The notes beneath the pieces were generated by a model. That model did not search any database. It was not told the DNA's origin and worked only from the letters and a program-made list of their open reading frames with translations. Shown piece by piece: positions 1 to 10,106 of a DNA stretch of 64,000 bases. Each line of letters begins with the position of its first letter. Position 1 is the stretch's first letter. A program made the position numbers and the translations under genes. Where the stretch lies: NCBI RefSeq assembly GCF_037975245.1, contig NC_092572.1, positions 22,186,489 through 22,250,488 of the forward strand, written 5' to 3'. This DNA comes from Apostichopus japonicus (lineage: Eukaryota; Echinodermata; Holothuroidea; Aspidochirotida; Stichopodidae).

Positions 1-1124
1 CAGCCATCTCATGTAGGATATGTACATTTGTATATCTATCAATATATTATATCTGTAGAAGCAGCCATCTCATGTAGGATATGTACATTTGTATATCTAT
101 CAATATATTATATCTGTAGAAGCAGCCATCTCATGTAGGATTGCAGATTTGTATATCTATCAATATATTATATCTGTAGAAGCAGCCATCTCATGTAGGA
201 TATGTACATTTGTATATCTATCAATATATTATATCTGTAGTTGCAGCCATCTCCTGTAGGATATGTACATTTGTATATCTATCAATATATTATATCTGTA
301 GAAGCAGCCATCTCATGTAGGATAAGTACATTTGTATATCTATCAATATATTATATCTGTAGTTGCAGCCATCTCCTGTAGGATATGTACATTTGTATAT
401 CAATCAATATATTATATCTGTAGAAGCAGCCATCTCATGTAGGATATGTACATTTGTATATCTATCAATATATTATATCTGTAGAAGCAGCCATCTCATG
501 TAGGATATGTACATTTGTATATCTATCAATATATTATATCTGTAGAAGCAGCCATCTCATGTAGGATATGTACATTTGTATATCTATCAATATATTATAT
601 CTGTAGAAGCAGCCATCTCCTGTAGGATATGTACATTTGTATATCTATCAATATATTATATCTGTAGAAGCAGCCATCTCATGTAGGATATGTACATTTG
701 TATATCTATCAATATATTATATCTGTAGAAGCAGCCATCTCATGTAGGATATGTACATTTGTATATCTATCAATATATTATATCTGTAGAAGCAGCCATC
801 TCCTGTAGGATATGTACATTTGTATATCTATCAATATATTATATCTGTAGAAGCAGCCATCTCATGTAGGATATGTACATTTGTATATCTATCAATATAT
901 TATATCTGTAGAAGCAGCCATCTTATGTAGGATATGTACATTGTATATCTAACAATATATTATATATATGTAGAAGCAGCCATCTCCTGTAGGATATGTA
1001 CATTTGTATATCTATCAATATATTATATCTGTAGAAGCAGCCATCTCATGAAGGATATGTACATTTGTATATCTATCAACATATTATATATGTAGAAGCA
1101 GCCATCTCCAATAGGATATGTGCA
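1..1124. repeat. 61-bp satellite array, about 18 copies
   Basis: Head-to-tail units of 60-61 bp, each opening with cagccatctcatgtaggat and continuing through an A+T-rich half to atatctgtagaag. The array is cut by the left edge of the window, so its true length is unknown. Most units are near identical; one (about 123-182) has lost the gtacat step, several carry tctcctgtagg in place of tctcatgtagg, and the last two units (about 900-1124) are more diverged, as expected at an array edge. It has no coding potential. Confidence 0.97.
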
Positions 1125-2073
1125 ATTGATTCACCTAACATTGTCGAGTCTTTCTGGTTTCATTTGGAAAGTCTTTTATGACACCAAGCTCATCTAATGA
1201 AGTCAGCCACCCAAGCAGATAAACCTTTAAGACAAATAAAGTTTTTTTTTTCTCCCTGCCCTTTCAGCGGCAAATTTCTCTCTCTTACTCAGATTGTCAG
1301 ACTGAAATCATTATTATTTTCTCCTATTCCGGCTGTTTTGTTTCATGGCCAATTATCTTCTTCGTGAGCTGTTGCTGAGTTTTGTTCAAATATAAAATTA
1401 ATATTATTTTGACCTTGCAATCAACGAGGAGATATATAGTTTGTTTATTTCCAACGTCTCGGAAAGACTTTGCTTGCGGATGTGAGTTGGAATTGGTTCA
1501 GAAACATTTTGAAATAAAGTCAGTATTGAAGGCAATATATGCCTTGTTTGTAGAAACTATAGAAAGTAAAGAAAAGTAATGTAAAGGATGATTAGTTAAG
1601 GGATATTTTGCACTTCAATTTCACAAGGTAGCCCAAACATGTTCCATTTCATGTAAATAATTAATGTTTTAAACCCTTATCATTGTTGAAGTGGCTTCAA
1701 GTAGTTAATTAGTTACACCTCAGAAGTAAGTGTTTAACTAGTGAAACATGAAATGAATGCCTTCGTACTAAAAGAAATATCCAACACACATACCGTTCAA
1801 AGACACATTTTTGTCCTTTTTTTATCAGAATGAATGTTTTAGTATACTGCCCTGATATGAGATAATGGTGAAACATCACATTGACATTAGGAGATGGGGG
1901 AGGGGGGGGGGGGTTAAGAGATTGTTCAAATGAGACTGACATCAGATTTTAAAACATAATGGTGTTTTTTTTTTTTAAGTTAAACACAAATACCTCTCAG
2001 GCAATCTGCTAAAATAACAATTTGACATTTTTCCAGTCATGAACTGTACTCTGGCATGTGTCAGTGTGCACCC
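1125..2073. other. Unique A+T-rich sequence, no gene seen
   Basis: No frame of useful length and no recognisable domain. It contains a short G-run near 1897-1913 and T-runs near 1238 and 1967. The 65-codon plus-strand frame at 1382 resembles no family I know. Confidence 0.6.
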
Positions 2074-2324
2074 CCAAACCCCTCGCCCGGCCCCACACCA
2101 CACCATTCTCCAAACCCATTGCCCGGCCCCACACCACACCATTCTCCAAACCCCTCGCCCCGCCCACACCACACCATTCTCCAAACCCCAGTCACCCCGC
2201 CCCACACCACACCATTCTCCAAACCCCTCTCCCGGCCCCACACCACACCATTCTCCAAACCCTTGCCCGGCCCAACACCACACCATTCTCCGAATCCCTC
2301 GCCCGGCCCCACACCACACCATTC
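2074..2324. repeat. 36-bp C-rich minisatellite, 7 units
   Basis: Units of 35-38 bp follow the pattern ccaaacccctcgcccggccc then cacaccacaccattct. Length variation lies in the middle of the unit: unit 3 is 35 bp and unit 4 is 38 bp. Because 36 is a multiple of three, several overlapping proline/histidine-rich frames stay open across it on both strands. These are by-products of the repeat, not genes. Confidence 0.95.
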
Positions 2325-2424
2325 ATACATTGCCTATATATGCTATAATGTTCTAATAATGTGGTAGAAAGATTTTGTTCTCCCATGATTAATAGGTGCT
2401 ATAGCATTCTTGCTCATGTCACCA

Positions 2425-2441
2425 CCCCCCCCCCCCCCCCC
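2425..2441. repeat. Poly-C tract
   Basis: An uninterrupted run of about 17 C residues. Homopolymers of this length are common assembly-error sites, so the exact length is uncertain. Confidence 0.9.
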
Positions 2442-3249
2442 TCCCCATGTCCTGTCCTCATTCTTAGTCAATGGTTTTGAGTCATTTTACTGATAGTTGA
2501 GCCCTACTATCTAGACCTCATTGTGGTTTTGCTTTATATTATGTCCTTTTCAAATGGATACTTCAGCTATTAGGTCATACTGATGCATAGATTTTGTGTT
2601 TGACTATAGCTTGTACTACTGCTGCTGTTCTTCAGTTATACATACCTCGCCAGGTTTTACATTAGGATGAATTATGTCAATATTAAGTCAAGTGAAAGGA
2701 TAACTTTTATGGTTGACATTTTCAAAGATTTGCCTGAGGGCAACAAGTTGATCACCTGCTCTGACTGAAATATCTGCTAATGATTTGTATGGCAAAGCAG
2801 TAACTCCACTAATTCTAGTTGTGTTGTACATCTTGAGTAAAATGCTTAAAGGAACATATTGATTTGTAAAAATGAAAAACTTGTTATGGAATTTTATTGA
2901 TTTGTATTTACTAAGTTTTGCTGTATCTGACATAAGGACATGCACTAATTGCAAAGTAACAAGCACTAGGACCAAGTGAGAGCATTGGATATCTTTATAG
3001 ACAATAGGTGTGCATCACGGCAAAAGCATATAATTTAAAAAAACAAGTAAGATTGTCGGAATGGTTTTGTGTTTATGTTGCTACTAGTAAATTATATACT
3101 GGTGGCATTTGAAGCAATGAGGCTTAGCAATAGGGAGGTTAATACCCGGACGAATCAAAGTAAGGTGGGTGTTTTCATCCAATAGCTATCTACATGCAGC
3201 TTTCCCATCTAAAATGACTTTCAAAAATTGAAAAGATTCCAAATTTGAG
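2442..3249. other. Unique sequence, no gene seen
   Basis: A+T-rich sequence with no convincing frame. The 95-codon minus-strand frame at 2688-2975 has no recognisable motif and no splice-site support. Confidence 0.55.
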
Positions 3250-3366
3250 TTAAAATGTTGAATTGGAAGCCACCTGATGTGTAAGGTGTAAACTATATGC
3301 CCTTACGGGTTTCTCCCACATTTGTGGTCACTTAAGCGTGGTAAATATAACTGCTGATTATTATTA
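3250..3366 (+). mobile_element. Dispersed repeat with (ATT)n end, copy 1
   Basis: About 117 bp closely matching 56251-56373. Shared blocks include gttaaaatgttgaattggaa, gggtttctcccacat and taactgctgattattatt. The simple (ATT)n end suggests the 3' end of a non-LTR retrotransposon or of a SINE mobilised by one, but no coding part is attached. It lies just upstream of the degraded reverse transcriptase, yet nothing shows it belongs to that element. Confidence 0.75.
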
Positions 3367-3521
3367 TCCTTATTAAATTAAAATTGAGTGCAATATCTAC
3401 TATGCACATGGACTTTCCATATAGAAACATTGCAATATCATGAGATGTCTTGTTCAGGCTTTTGATAAGGTACCTGAAGTGAGGCTTCTTCCTAAGTTAA
3501 AAAGCATGAATTTGTAATCAT

Positions 3522-3842
3522 GCACTTACTCTACCTCATATGAATATGCTAAACCAATGTCAAAGTCTTAAATAGGGGGAGTGGCTACCATTTAGGCCCC
3601 GCCTCTTCCTTCTCCTTTTGACCATTCCTCAAGTGAGGATGCAAAATTAATCGTCTGGTTTTATCGTTAATCTTGTATCACCTAGTAGCTCCTCTCGTCC
3701 ATAAGAATGTACCGGAAGTAGACCTAAGAGGAAGGAAGAGGTGGGACCTAGATGGTAGCCACTCTCCCTGTTAAAAACTTTTGACCATGGTTTATTCCTA
3801 GTCATGGGAGGTACTGCATATTCATATGAGTGAGGTAATTGC
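3522..3842. mobile_element. MITE with long inverted repeats, nested in the LINE
   Basis: The left part (gcacttactctacctcat ... aggggGAGTGGCTACCAT) and the right part are inverted copies of each other. Shared arm blocks are CATATGAATATGC at the outer ends and GAGTGGCTACCAT followed by cctcttccttc nearer the centre. Arms are roughly 95-115 bp with indels, total about 321 bp, with no coding capacity. It sits between two blocks of the same reverse transcriptase, so it inserted after the LINE. I cannot define its target duplication with certainty, so the superfamily is open. Confidence 0.75.
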
Positions 3843-4308
3843 TTGTTTAGTAAATTCTCAAACAGGTAAGGGTTTGTTGAGTATAGGTGGTCACTTGTTA
3901 AATTGGATTCAGATATGGCTATGCGAAAGAAAGCAATGGATTGTTTTAAGTGGGATGTACTTCTGGCAGGAGGGCCTGAAGTTGTTTTCCTCAAGGCCTA
4001 TTCTAAGGACCATTGTTGTTCATTTTGTACGTTAACATCCTTGAGACAGATATTCTTTGCAGGGTGAAGAACTTTTGCTGATGAAACACAGTTTTGTGCA
4101 GAAATTTCCTCTAAAAGAAGTGGAGATTTACTTCACATAGATTTAAATGAACTTTTCTTGGTAGGTCTCAGGACTGGCAAATGGTTTTTAATGTTAGTAA
4201 ATCAAAAAGTGAGGGATGCTTTTGGAAGTAATCTTGGGTATTCCTACAGTCTTGATGACGTGCAGCTCAAGGATATTATTTCTGGAAAAGGATCTACATG
4301 TAATTATA

Positions 4309-4679
4309 TTGACTATGTAATTAGACTGTTGACTATGTAATTATTTGACTATGTAATTAGAATGTTGACTATGTAATTATATTGACTATGTAATTAGACT
4401 ATTGACTTTGTAATGAGACTGTTGAAATTAGACGGTTGACTATGTAATTATATTGACTATGTAATTAGACTGTTGACTATGTAATTAGACTGTTGACTAT
4501 GTAATTAGACTGTTGACTATGTAATTAGACTGTTGACTATGTAATTATATTGACTATGTAAGTAGACTGTTGACTTTGTAATTAGACTGCTGAAATTAGA
4601 CTGTTGACTATGTAATTATATTGACTATGTAATTAGACTGTTGATTGTGTAACTATATTGACTATGTTGTATTGACTGT
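4309..4679 (+). repeat. 20-bp ttgactatgtaattagactg minisatellite
   Basis: About 17 units of ttgactatgtaattagactg mixed with shorter variants such as ttgactatgtaattata. Diverged units carry gactttgtaat and gaaatta. The array expanded inside the reverse-transcriptase pseudogene: sequence before it encodes the post-FADD region and sequence after it encodes the LVRPHLEYA region. Confidence 0.92.
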
Positions 4680-5218
4680 GCAGCCTATATAGTTCTTGGT
4701 ATGATAAGAAGGAATTTAAGTATTTATGAAAAGAAATTGTTTTCCGATTGAATAAGCAGTTGGTTAGGCCTCATCTTGAGTATGCTATTTACCGGCTTGG
4801 AATCCTATACTAAAGACAAAGAAGTTCAAAGATGTGATACTACTAGGTTAATTCACTCACTGAAGGATGCTGACTATCATGAGAGGTTTGTGGTTTCTAA
4901 TCTCACCACCCTGGAAAGGTTGCAAGGGGATTAATTTCAGTTGTGCAAGATTGTCCAGGGCTGCGATAACTAAGCATTCAGCTACTTTTGCAGGTTTTCC
5001 AAGGGTAGGAACATTTGAGATCATCTTAAGTTGAAGAAAGTTAGAAGTGGATTAAATATTCATGGGTTGTGAACGAAGGGAATGATTTACCTAAGTTGGT
5101 TGTTGTCTCTAATTGTGTCAATGGTTTTAAGACTGCTTTAGATGGTAAATTTATGACTTTCACCAGCTTTAAGGTTTCTGTGTTTAGTTTTTTTCTTTCC
5201 ATTCACCATAGGGTCCTT

Positions 5219-5286
5219 GATGTGGACCTTATGTGGACCTGATCTTTTCCTATGTGGACCTGATCCCTTCATATGTGGACCTGATA
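5219..5286 (+). repeat. Short tatgtggacctgatc repeat, 4 copies
   Basis: Four imperfect copies of tatgtggacctgatc separated by short T/C-rich spacers, immediately after the end of the LINE remnant. Confidence 0.8.
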
Positions 5287-7202
5287 TCTTTTTTTTTTAC
5301 TAAACTAACCTGAGAATGTAAATATATGATTTCAGGGTGGTTGAGCACAAGAGGTCACATCATTGTTCTTGCTATAGTCGTTCTGTATGGCTTGTACCAG
5401 GCATGAGCTTTTTCCGCGAATTTGCGGAATATCTGTGATTTCTTGGCCTACCATGAATACTATGGATATCCAACCTGCAGGGGGACAAACACTATTATCC
5501 TAACACACTGTAGCATACGTAAACTGGAGCCTATACCGCAATTTTTGCAAAGTTTTGTGATTTTTTTTTTTTACCCCAGCTCATCCCTGTAGTACCTTCT
5601 GATTTTTGAAGTTGCTTTCTTGGTAGTTATGTATATAGATGAAACATGATTCTGTGCAGTTTTCTTTATGATCTTTGGTTTATTTTCACTGTGTTTCAGT
5701 ATATGCTGTCCCTGGTCCTGTATGGTTTCATCTCATTCTGTATGATTGCCTAATATTGGTTGATTCTCGTCTACTGATTCTGCTCGGCTACATCTGTTTT
5801 TGAATGACACAGTCCTTGTGAATTTTGAGAGGTCGTTCTCGTTTCATTCCATTTGTTTCCAAGTATATTAAGCTAAGATTTACTTCTCTCCTCTCTTACC
5901 TGTCTGAACTCCACAATTGCATTTTCCTATCTATCTAACGACACATTTGGAACGTTTTAGCACTGCGCCCTCGCTCCCTGGGCACGCACACTAATTCCTC
6001 CTTCTGTATCTACGACCCAGAAGTTATTACACGTTTTTTTCCCGCAAAATTCTCACTTGTGACTTATACAACTGTTTTTGCCTTTTTGGAATTCATCTTT
6101 GGATAATTTGACTACTGAGACCTTCTTTCGTCGCTGTACCAAGAAGCACTCATAAGTATCCTTTTGTTTCAGTTGCTCAAGTTTACAGGATGTATCTATA
6201 GCAGTTATTACGAGCCTCTTCTTAACCTGTATGAACATGATGTGACAGATAAATCATGAAAGTCATATATTTTCATGATATTGCTAAGCTTCTACATTTT
6301 GTGTTAAACTTGCTAAAGTCTGTTTGGAATCATCCTTGATTACCTGTATGTTTAGTCCACAAAATCCCATGGGTGAGAAAATGAAGTCATACATCTCAAA
6401 GGGTTGCTAGTGAAGCATTAAATTTGTTGGACACAAAACTTCCCATCATGGAATGAACCATTAATAACACGTTAATTAGGAGTAGAACATGTTTAATTAG
6501 GAGTAGTCAACTTGTTGTAACCACATAAATCTCTTGTTATAGATTGAGGGGTGATATACAAATATGTGTAAATATATCATGGCTTGGGATGAGTGACACG
6601 ATTTACTTGCAATGCAATTAATGTATTAAGATGCAGCCGTCATCGCTGTACAGCTTTAACAAAGTACCGAACGAGGCTGTTAATGATATAAGTGATTTTC
6701 CAAACAAGCAAGCAGACCTGAAGATAGAGAGAAACGATTACTATTAAATATCGACCCACCGAATCAATTTTATAAAACCGACAGCTGAAATGCTCAGATC
6801 AAAGGTGTACTTGCGATGACGATAGAGATGTCTCTATGAGTTCAGTTCTTTTTAATAGCTGTATTGGTACGTGCAGAGCTATATTCTAAACTGCACTTAT
6901 TGTGTACGAAAAATTGGCTGGCGAACGAAAAGAAAAAGCAGAAAGAAATTTGCATTGAAGTTAATTATAAAGTCTTTTGATTGCAACGGCCATATAAGAC
7001 TCACGAACAATTTACCATAGAGTAGTGAAGTGCTTAACAATCTGGTAATTTCTTGAGTGCATGAGATACTTTTATTATTGTGATGCTAGTCTTGGTAGGA
7101 ATTAAGAGAAATGACAGGCTTAAATATGGTGGATGCTGCAATATTCACTGTTGTAACAATGTTGACTAGACAGTGAGTGGAATCATCCTCTTACATACAT
7201 CT
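5287..7202. other. Unique sequence, no gene seen
   Basis: No long frame on either strand; the longest is a 61-codon minus-strand frame at 6053. Composition is mixed, with a somewhat G+C-richer stretch around 5940-6010. I found no splice-bounded frame, RNA gene or repeat with a second copy here. Confidence 0.5.
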
Positions 7203-7417
7203 AACAGGAACTCGCGAGGAAGCCATCATTGGCTTATCAAAGCCGCAAGCTGACCGAAGTCAGTCTCTTAGATTCATATTTTAACGTCCATGATTATGAA
7301 TTGTTAATTGTCAACAATCTGTAACTGGACGACATACATTAATCTGGGAGTGACTCGAACCGGGGACCTTATATGATTGGAAGGCACCGGCGTTATAACC
7401 ACTGAGCTAACACTCCA
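7203..7417 (-). mobile_element. tRNA-derived SINE, near full length
   Basis: Read on the minus strand it begins ggagtgttagctcagtgg, an A-box-like tRNA head, followed by a B-box-like ggttcgagtcactcc. Next comes the body shared with 35245-35480, 54664-54897 and 57717-57953, ending in the cggtcagcttgcggctttg / cgcgagttcctg 3' domain. The last part of the tail (the cctgcttgcagg hairpin side and the ATGT run) is missing or decayed. RNA polymerase III would be expected to transcribe an intact copy. Confidence 0.9.
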
Positions 7418-7948
7418 CCAGTAGCTATTTTTATCAGTAGCTGCAAATAGTGGCTGTAACTTTCTCCATCTCTTCCAGACATTTGTAGGCCTTGTGTCCA
7501 TTCAAATTAGAAGGTAAAGTCATATGCCTTGTTATGAAAACTAGAATTAGTCTACTTTGTTGTACATTCATTAGTGTACAAAAGAACTCCAAACTTATCA
7601 AAAATATTTTCATATGCACTGTGGGCAGAAGCATTACATTCTATAATATAATTGTCACTTCACCAGGTCACACAACACAATATCACATTTCCTCGTGCAG
7701 CGAGGTGGAAGATCGACCCATTTTCTGTGACGACCATAAATTTGAATGGAATATAGGTTTTAAAATTCCAGATTTTGTTTGGTGCAATTTGTACTAGATG
7801 TAGGCTGTATGCTGTACAACACATTATAAAATTCACTTGGTTACTGTGGTAAGTTCAGTTATTTCCTTGGAACATGTAAAATGCCTGTATTAAATTTAGG
7901 CTAGTTACATAGTGGAAGTATTTTCAGCCTTTAGAACTGAAACAGACA
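7418..7948. other. Unique sequence, weak 101-codon frame only
   Basis: A plus-strand frame at 7492-7797 encodes about 101 residues with several Cys and no domain I recognise. It lacks splice support and may be chance. Confidence 0.4.
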
Positions 7949-8338
7949 TTAAAGAGATTGAAAACTCGCCCCAAACTGCGTCCCGCCCTGTGAAAAAGTT
8001 AACTTTCCGTTGCTTGCAAGTAAAGTCTTTTTCTTTTTGCTACAAAATGCAGACAGTATGTGATACCTTGTTATCTTTTATCTGGATCTGAGATCAGGAA
8101 GTTCCATAACAACTCCCTGCTGAGATGTCTATCACTGCTATGTCCACTGTGTTGTGGGTATTGACAGTAGCTGTATGTATTGACTGTACACTAGTGTCTA
8201 ATTACCAACGGTACCAAGCTGTGTGTGTATTTTCTGGGATCGATGGTGGTGTTTAACACTTTTGTTACACCTCAGTCGAACTAGGTCAGATTACCGGCAT
8301 CAGATGTTTCTTCATGGGCGAGTCTTCACACCCTTTAA
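7949..8338 (+). mobile_element. TTAA-ended MITE, copy 1
   Basis: Starts ttaaagagattgaaaactcg and ends cgagtcttcacaccctttaa, so the ends are inverted copies of about 20 bp bounded by TTAA. The interior matches 49912-50283 across most of its length (for example gttgcttgcaag, ctacaaaatgcagacagt, tctgggatcgatgg). About 30 extra bases near 8092-8121 are absent from the other copies. TTAA target sites are typical of piggyBac and Kolobok superfamilies; the AGGG-type terminus leaves the choice open. Confidence 0.88.
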
Positions 8339-8558
8339 CCTTTTATGGGAATCTTAACTTTTCAGGTATAAATATAAAGTTAGCATTAGAATCAATTGTA
8401 CCAACCCAATCACATGACTGGGATCTCTTCCCATGCACTTGAAGACAGACTTGTATATTATGATTACACAGGCATGAGTACATCCTTGCTTTGAGTAAGA
8501 GTACACATGTTAGCTGTAAGTTTGAGTACAAGTACATACACTAGTACCTAGTACCACA

Positions 8559-8587
8559 GGGAGTGGGGGTGGGGGGATGGGGGGAGT
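8559..8587 (+). other. G-rich tract with G-quadruplex pattern
   Basis: Four or more G-runs of three or longer (ggg, ggggg, gggggg, gggggg) separated by one to three bases fit the G3+N1-7 pattern on the plus strand. No neighbouring gene gives it a context. Confidence 0.7.
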
Positions 8588-10106
8588 TAAACTACAGGTA
8601 ACTATGCTAGGATATACAGGTACTAGTAAAGTCACCCTACAAGTATGCCTGTAGGATTAACATTTAACTTACAGTAAACATTTGGACTTCCTTCCCAAAC
8701 TTTCATAGTAGCAATGGCATGTATCAGCTTACTTCCATATCCTAAATACCATATTGTTGGTTTCTTGTATGTTAGGAGTGGTTACCTATACCTCTCTCAC
8801 TGCTTTCATTGACAACCAAACAGACGTCAGTCAACTTGACAATGAAACAATTTTTTTTCCATATTGTCTCTTTTGATGCATATTTGCATGTGTGACAGCT
8901 CTATTTATGACTATACTGATATCATACATTTTTCCAGATGATAGCGAAGACAGCTTTATCAATATAATTTGCGTATTTTCTATTGAATAAAAACCGTTAT
9001 TTCACTGCGTGTTATATCTTTGGTGATTAATGGTATTTCAATTCACTCATGGCTGCATAATGCAGCTTCTTGTACTTTTCTGTAAGCATACCCTTGCAAA
9101 TCTCTTCTCCAGGGATGGATGCTTCAGTTTGGAAATTTTACCTGCATATTGAGATATACAGCTTCAGTATGTTACATTAGGGATGACAAAAAAAAAAGAA
9201 AAAAAATCACTTAATGTAATACCTTACACCACTCAAAATTATCGAACCATGAGTGCAGTATACCTTCTCCATCTTACAACATTATACTCCACGACAGTCA
9301 GATTCATCTGACACTTTGCATATACGTAAAGGGCAAAGCCCTGGGATACATCAATACTGCTTAAAGATGCTAATACCATTCCCTTGCATTCAGATATTTT
9401 TGTAAACTGATGAGAAGAACTTGTTTCTGAATCACTTCAAGTCAGAGAGCTAGCTCTACCTCCTCCCAATATACTTCATTTTTTCTCCTCTCTCTGAAAA
9501 AGATCTCTTTCGATGCCGAGGTGCTCTCATATGTCGGAAACCCGTTCCTCAACTATGAATAAGAAATAACGCTCGAAATTTGCTCGGGGACTAGATTAGG
9601 GTGGGAGAGAGGTTAATAAGGTGTTGAACTTGGCAAGAGCATTTGGTCTAATGATATTAGAGGGAATCAACCAGAGACCTATTTACATCCATTGGAAGTA
9701 GGCTCACTGTAACACACTAATCAGCTTGCTGCTGTCCACTGTATTATACCAATACGGGGAGTGACATAGCTATTAGATATTAAGGCTTTTTATCAAAAGG
9801 ATTTCTCAGTATTGTACGCATTGTATCCATTGTTAATCAGAACTCTCCGGCCTACTTTATGATTTTAATGATGATTGAGGTTTGGGGCTGTTTAAATTTA
9901 TCAAAGTTTCATAATCATAAAATTTTAAGAAGATACTATACTTGATAAAGATTTATGCTTTGTGGTAAAATTGAATTACTCCATGAAGTTTAGAGTTCTG
10001 CAAATGCCAATTTTTGCATCAGGCTAAAGGTCATTTTAGACCTTGTCATAAAATATAGATACAGCAATATGGAAAATCACACTCAATATCAAGCAAACCA
10101 GATTAC
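8588..10106. other. Unique A+T-rich sequence, no gene seen
   Basis: No frame above about 60 codons and no repeat with a second copy in the window. It contains an A-rich run near 9190-9208. Confidence 0.55.

Larger units (their letters stand above)
3452..5160 (+). pseudogene. Degenerate CR1/jockey-like non-LTR reverse transcriptase
   Basis: Remnant of the reverse transcriptase and C-terminal part of a LINE, broken by stops and frameshifts. In order it shows the motif-A-like peptide QAFDKVPEVRLLPKLKS (3452-3505); IGGHLLNWIQIWLCERKQ (about 3883-3936); PQG then, in another frame, GPLLFILYVN (about 3990-4035); FADETQFCAEISSKRSGDLL (about 4068-4130), where the usual second catalytic Asp of the FADD box reads Glu; LVRPHLEYA (about 4754); TTLERLQ (about 4905); and VNGFKTALD (about 5118). 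The order and wording match the CR1/jockey family. A MITE (3522-3842) splits the first two blocks and a minisatellite (4309-4679) lies in the connection region. It cannot be active. The exact clade is not resolved by eye. Confidence 0.85.

Noticed and set aside
1-1124. CRISPR-like regular repeats
   Set aside because: Units are contiguous with no unique spacers; the context is eukaryotic, so this is satellite DNA. The same applies to the other arrays.
1975-2386. Proline/histidine- and Trp/Gly-rich frames on both strands
   Set aside because: By-products of the 36-bp minisatellite.
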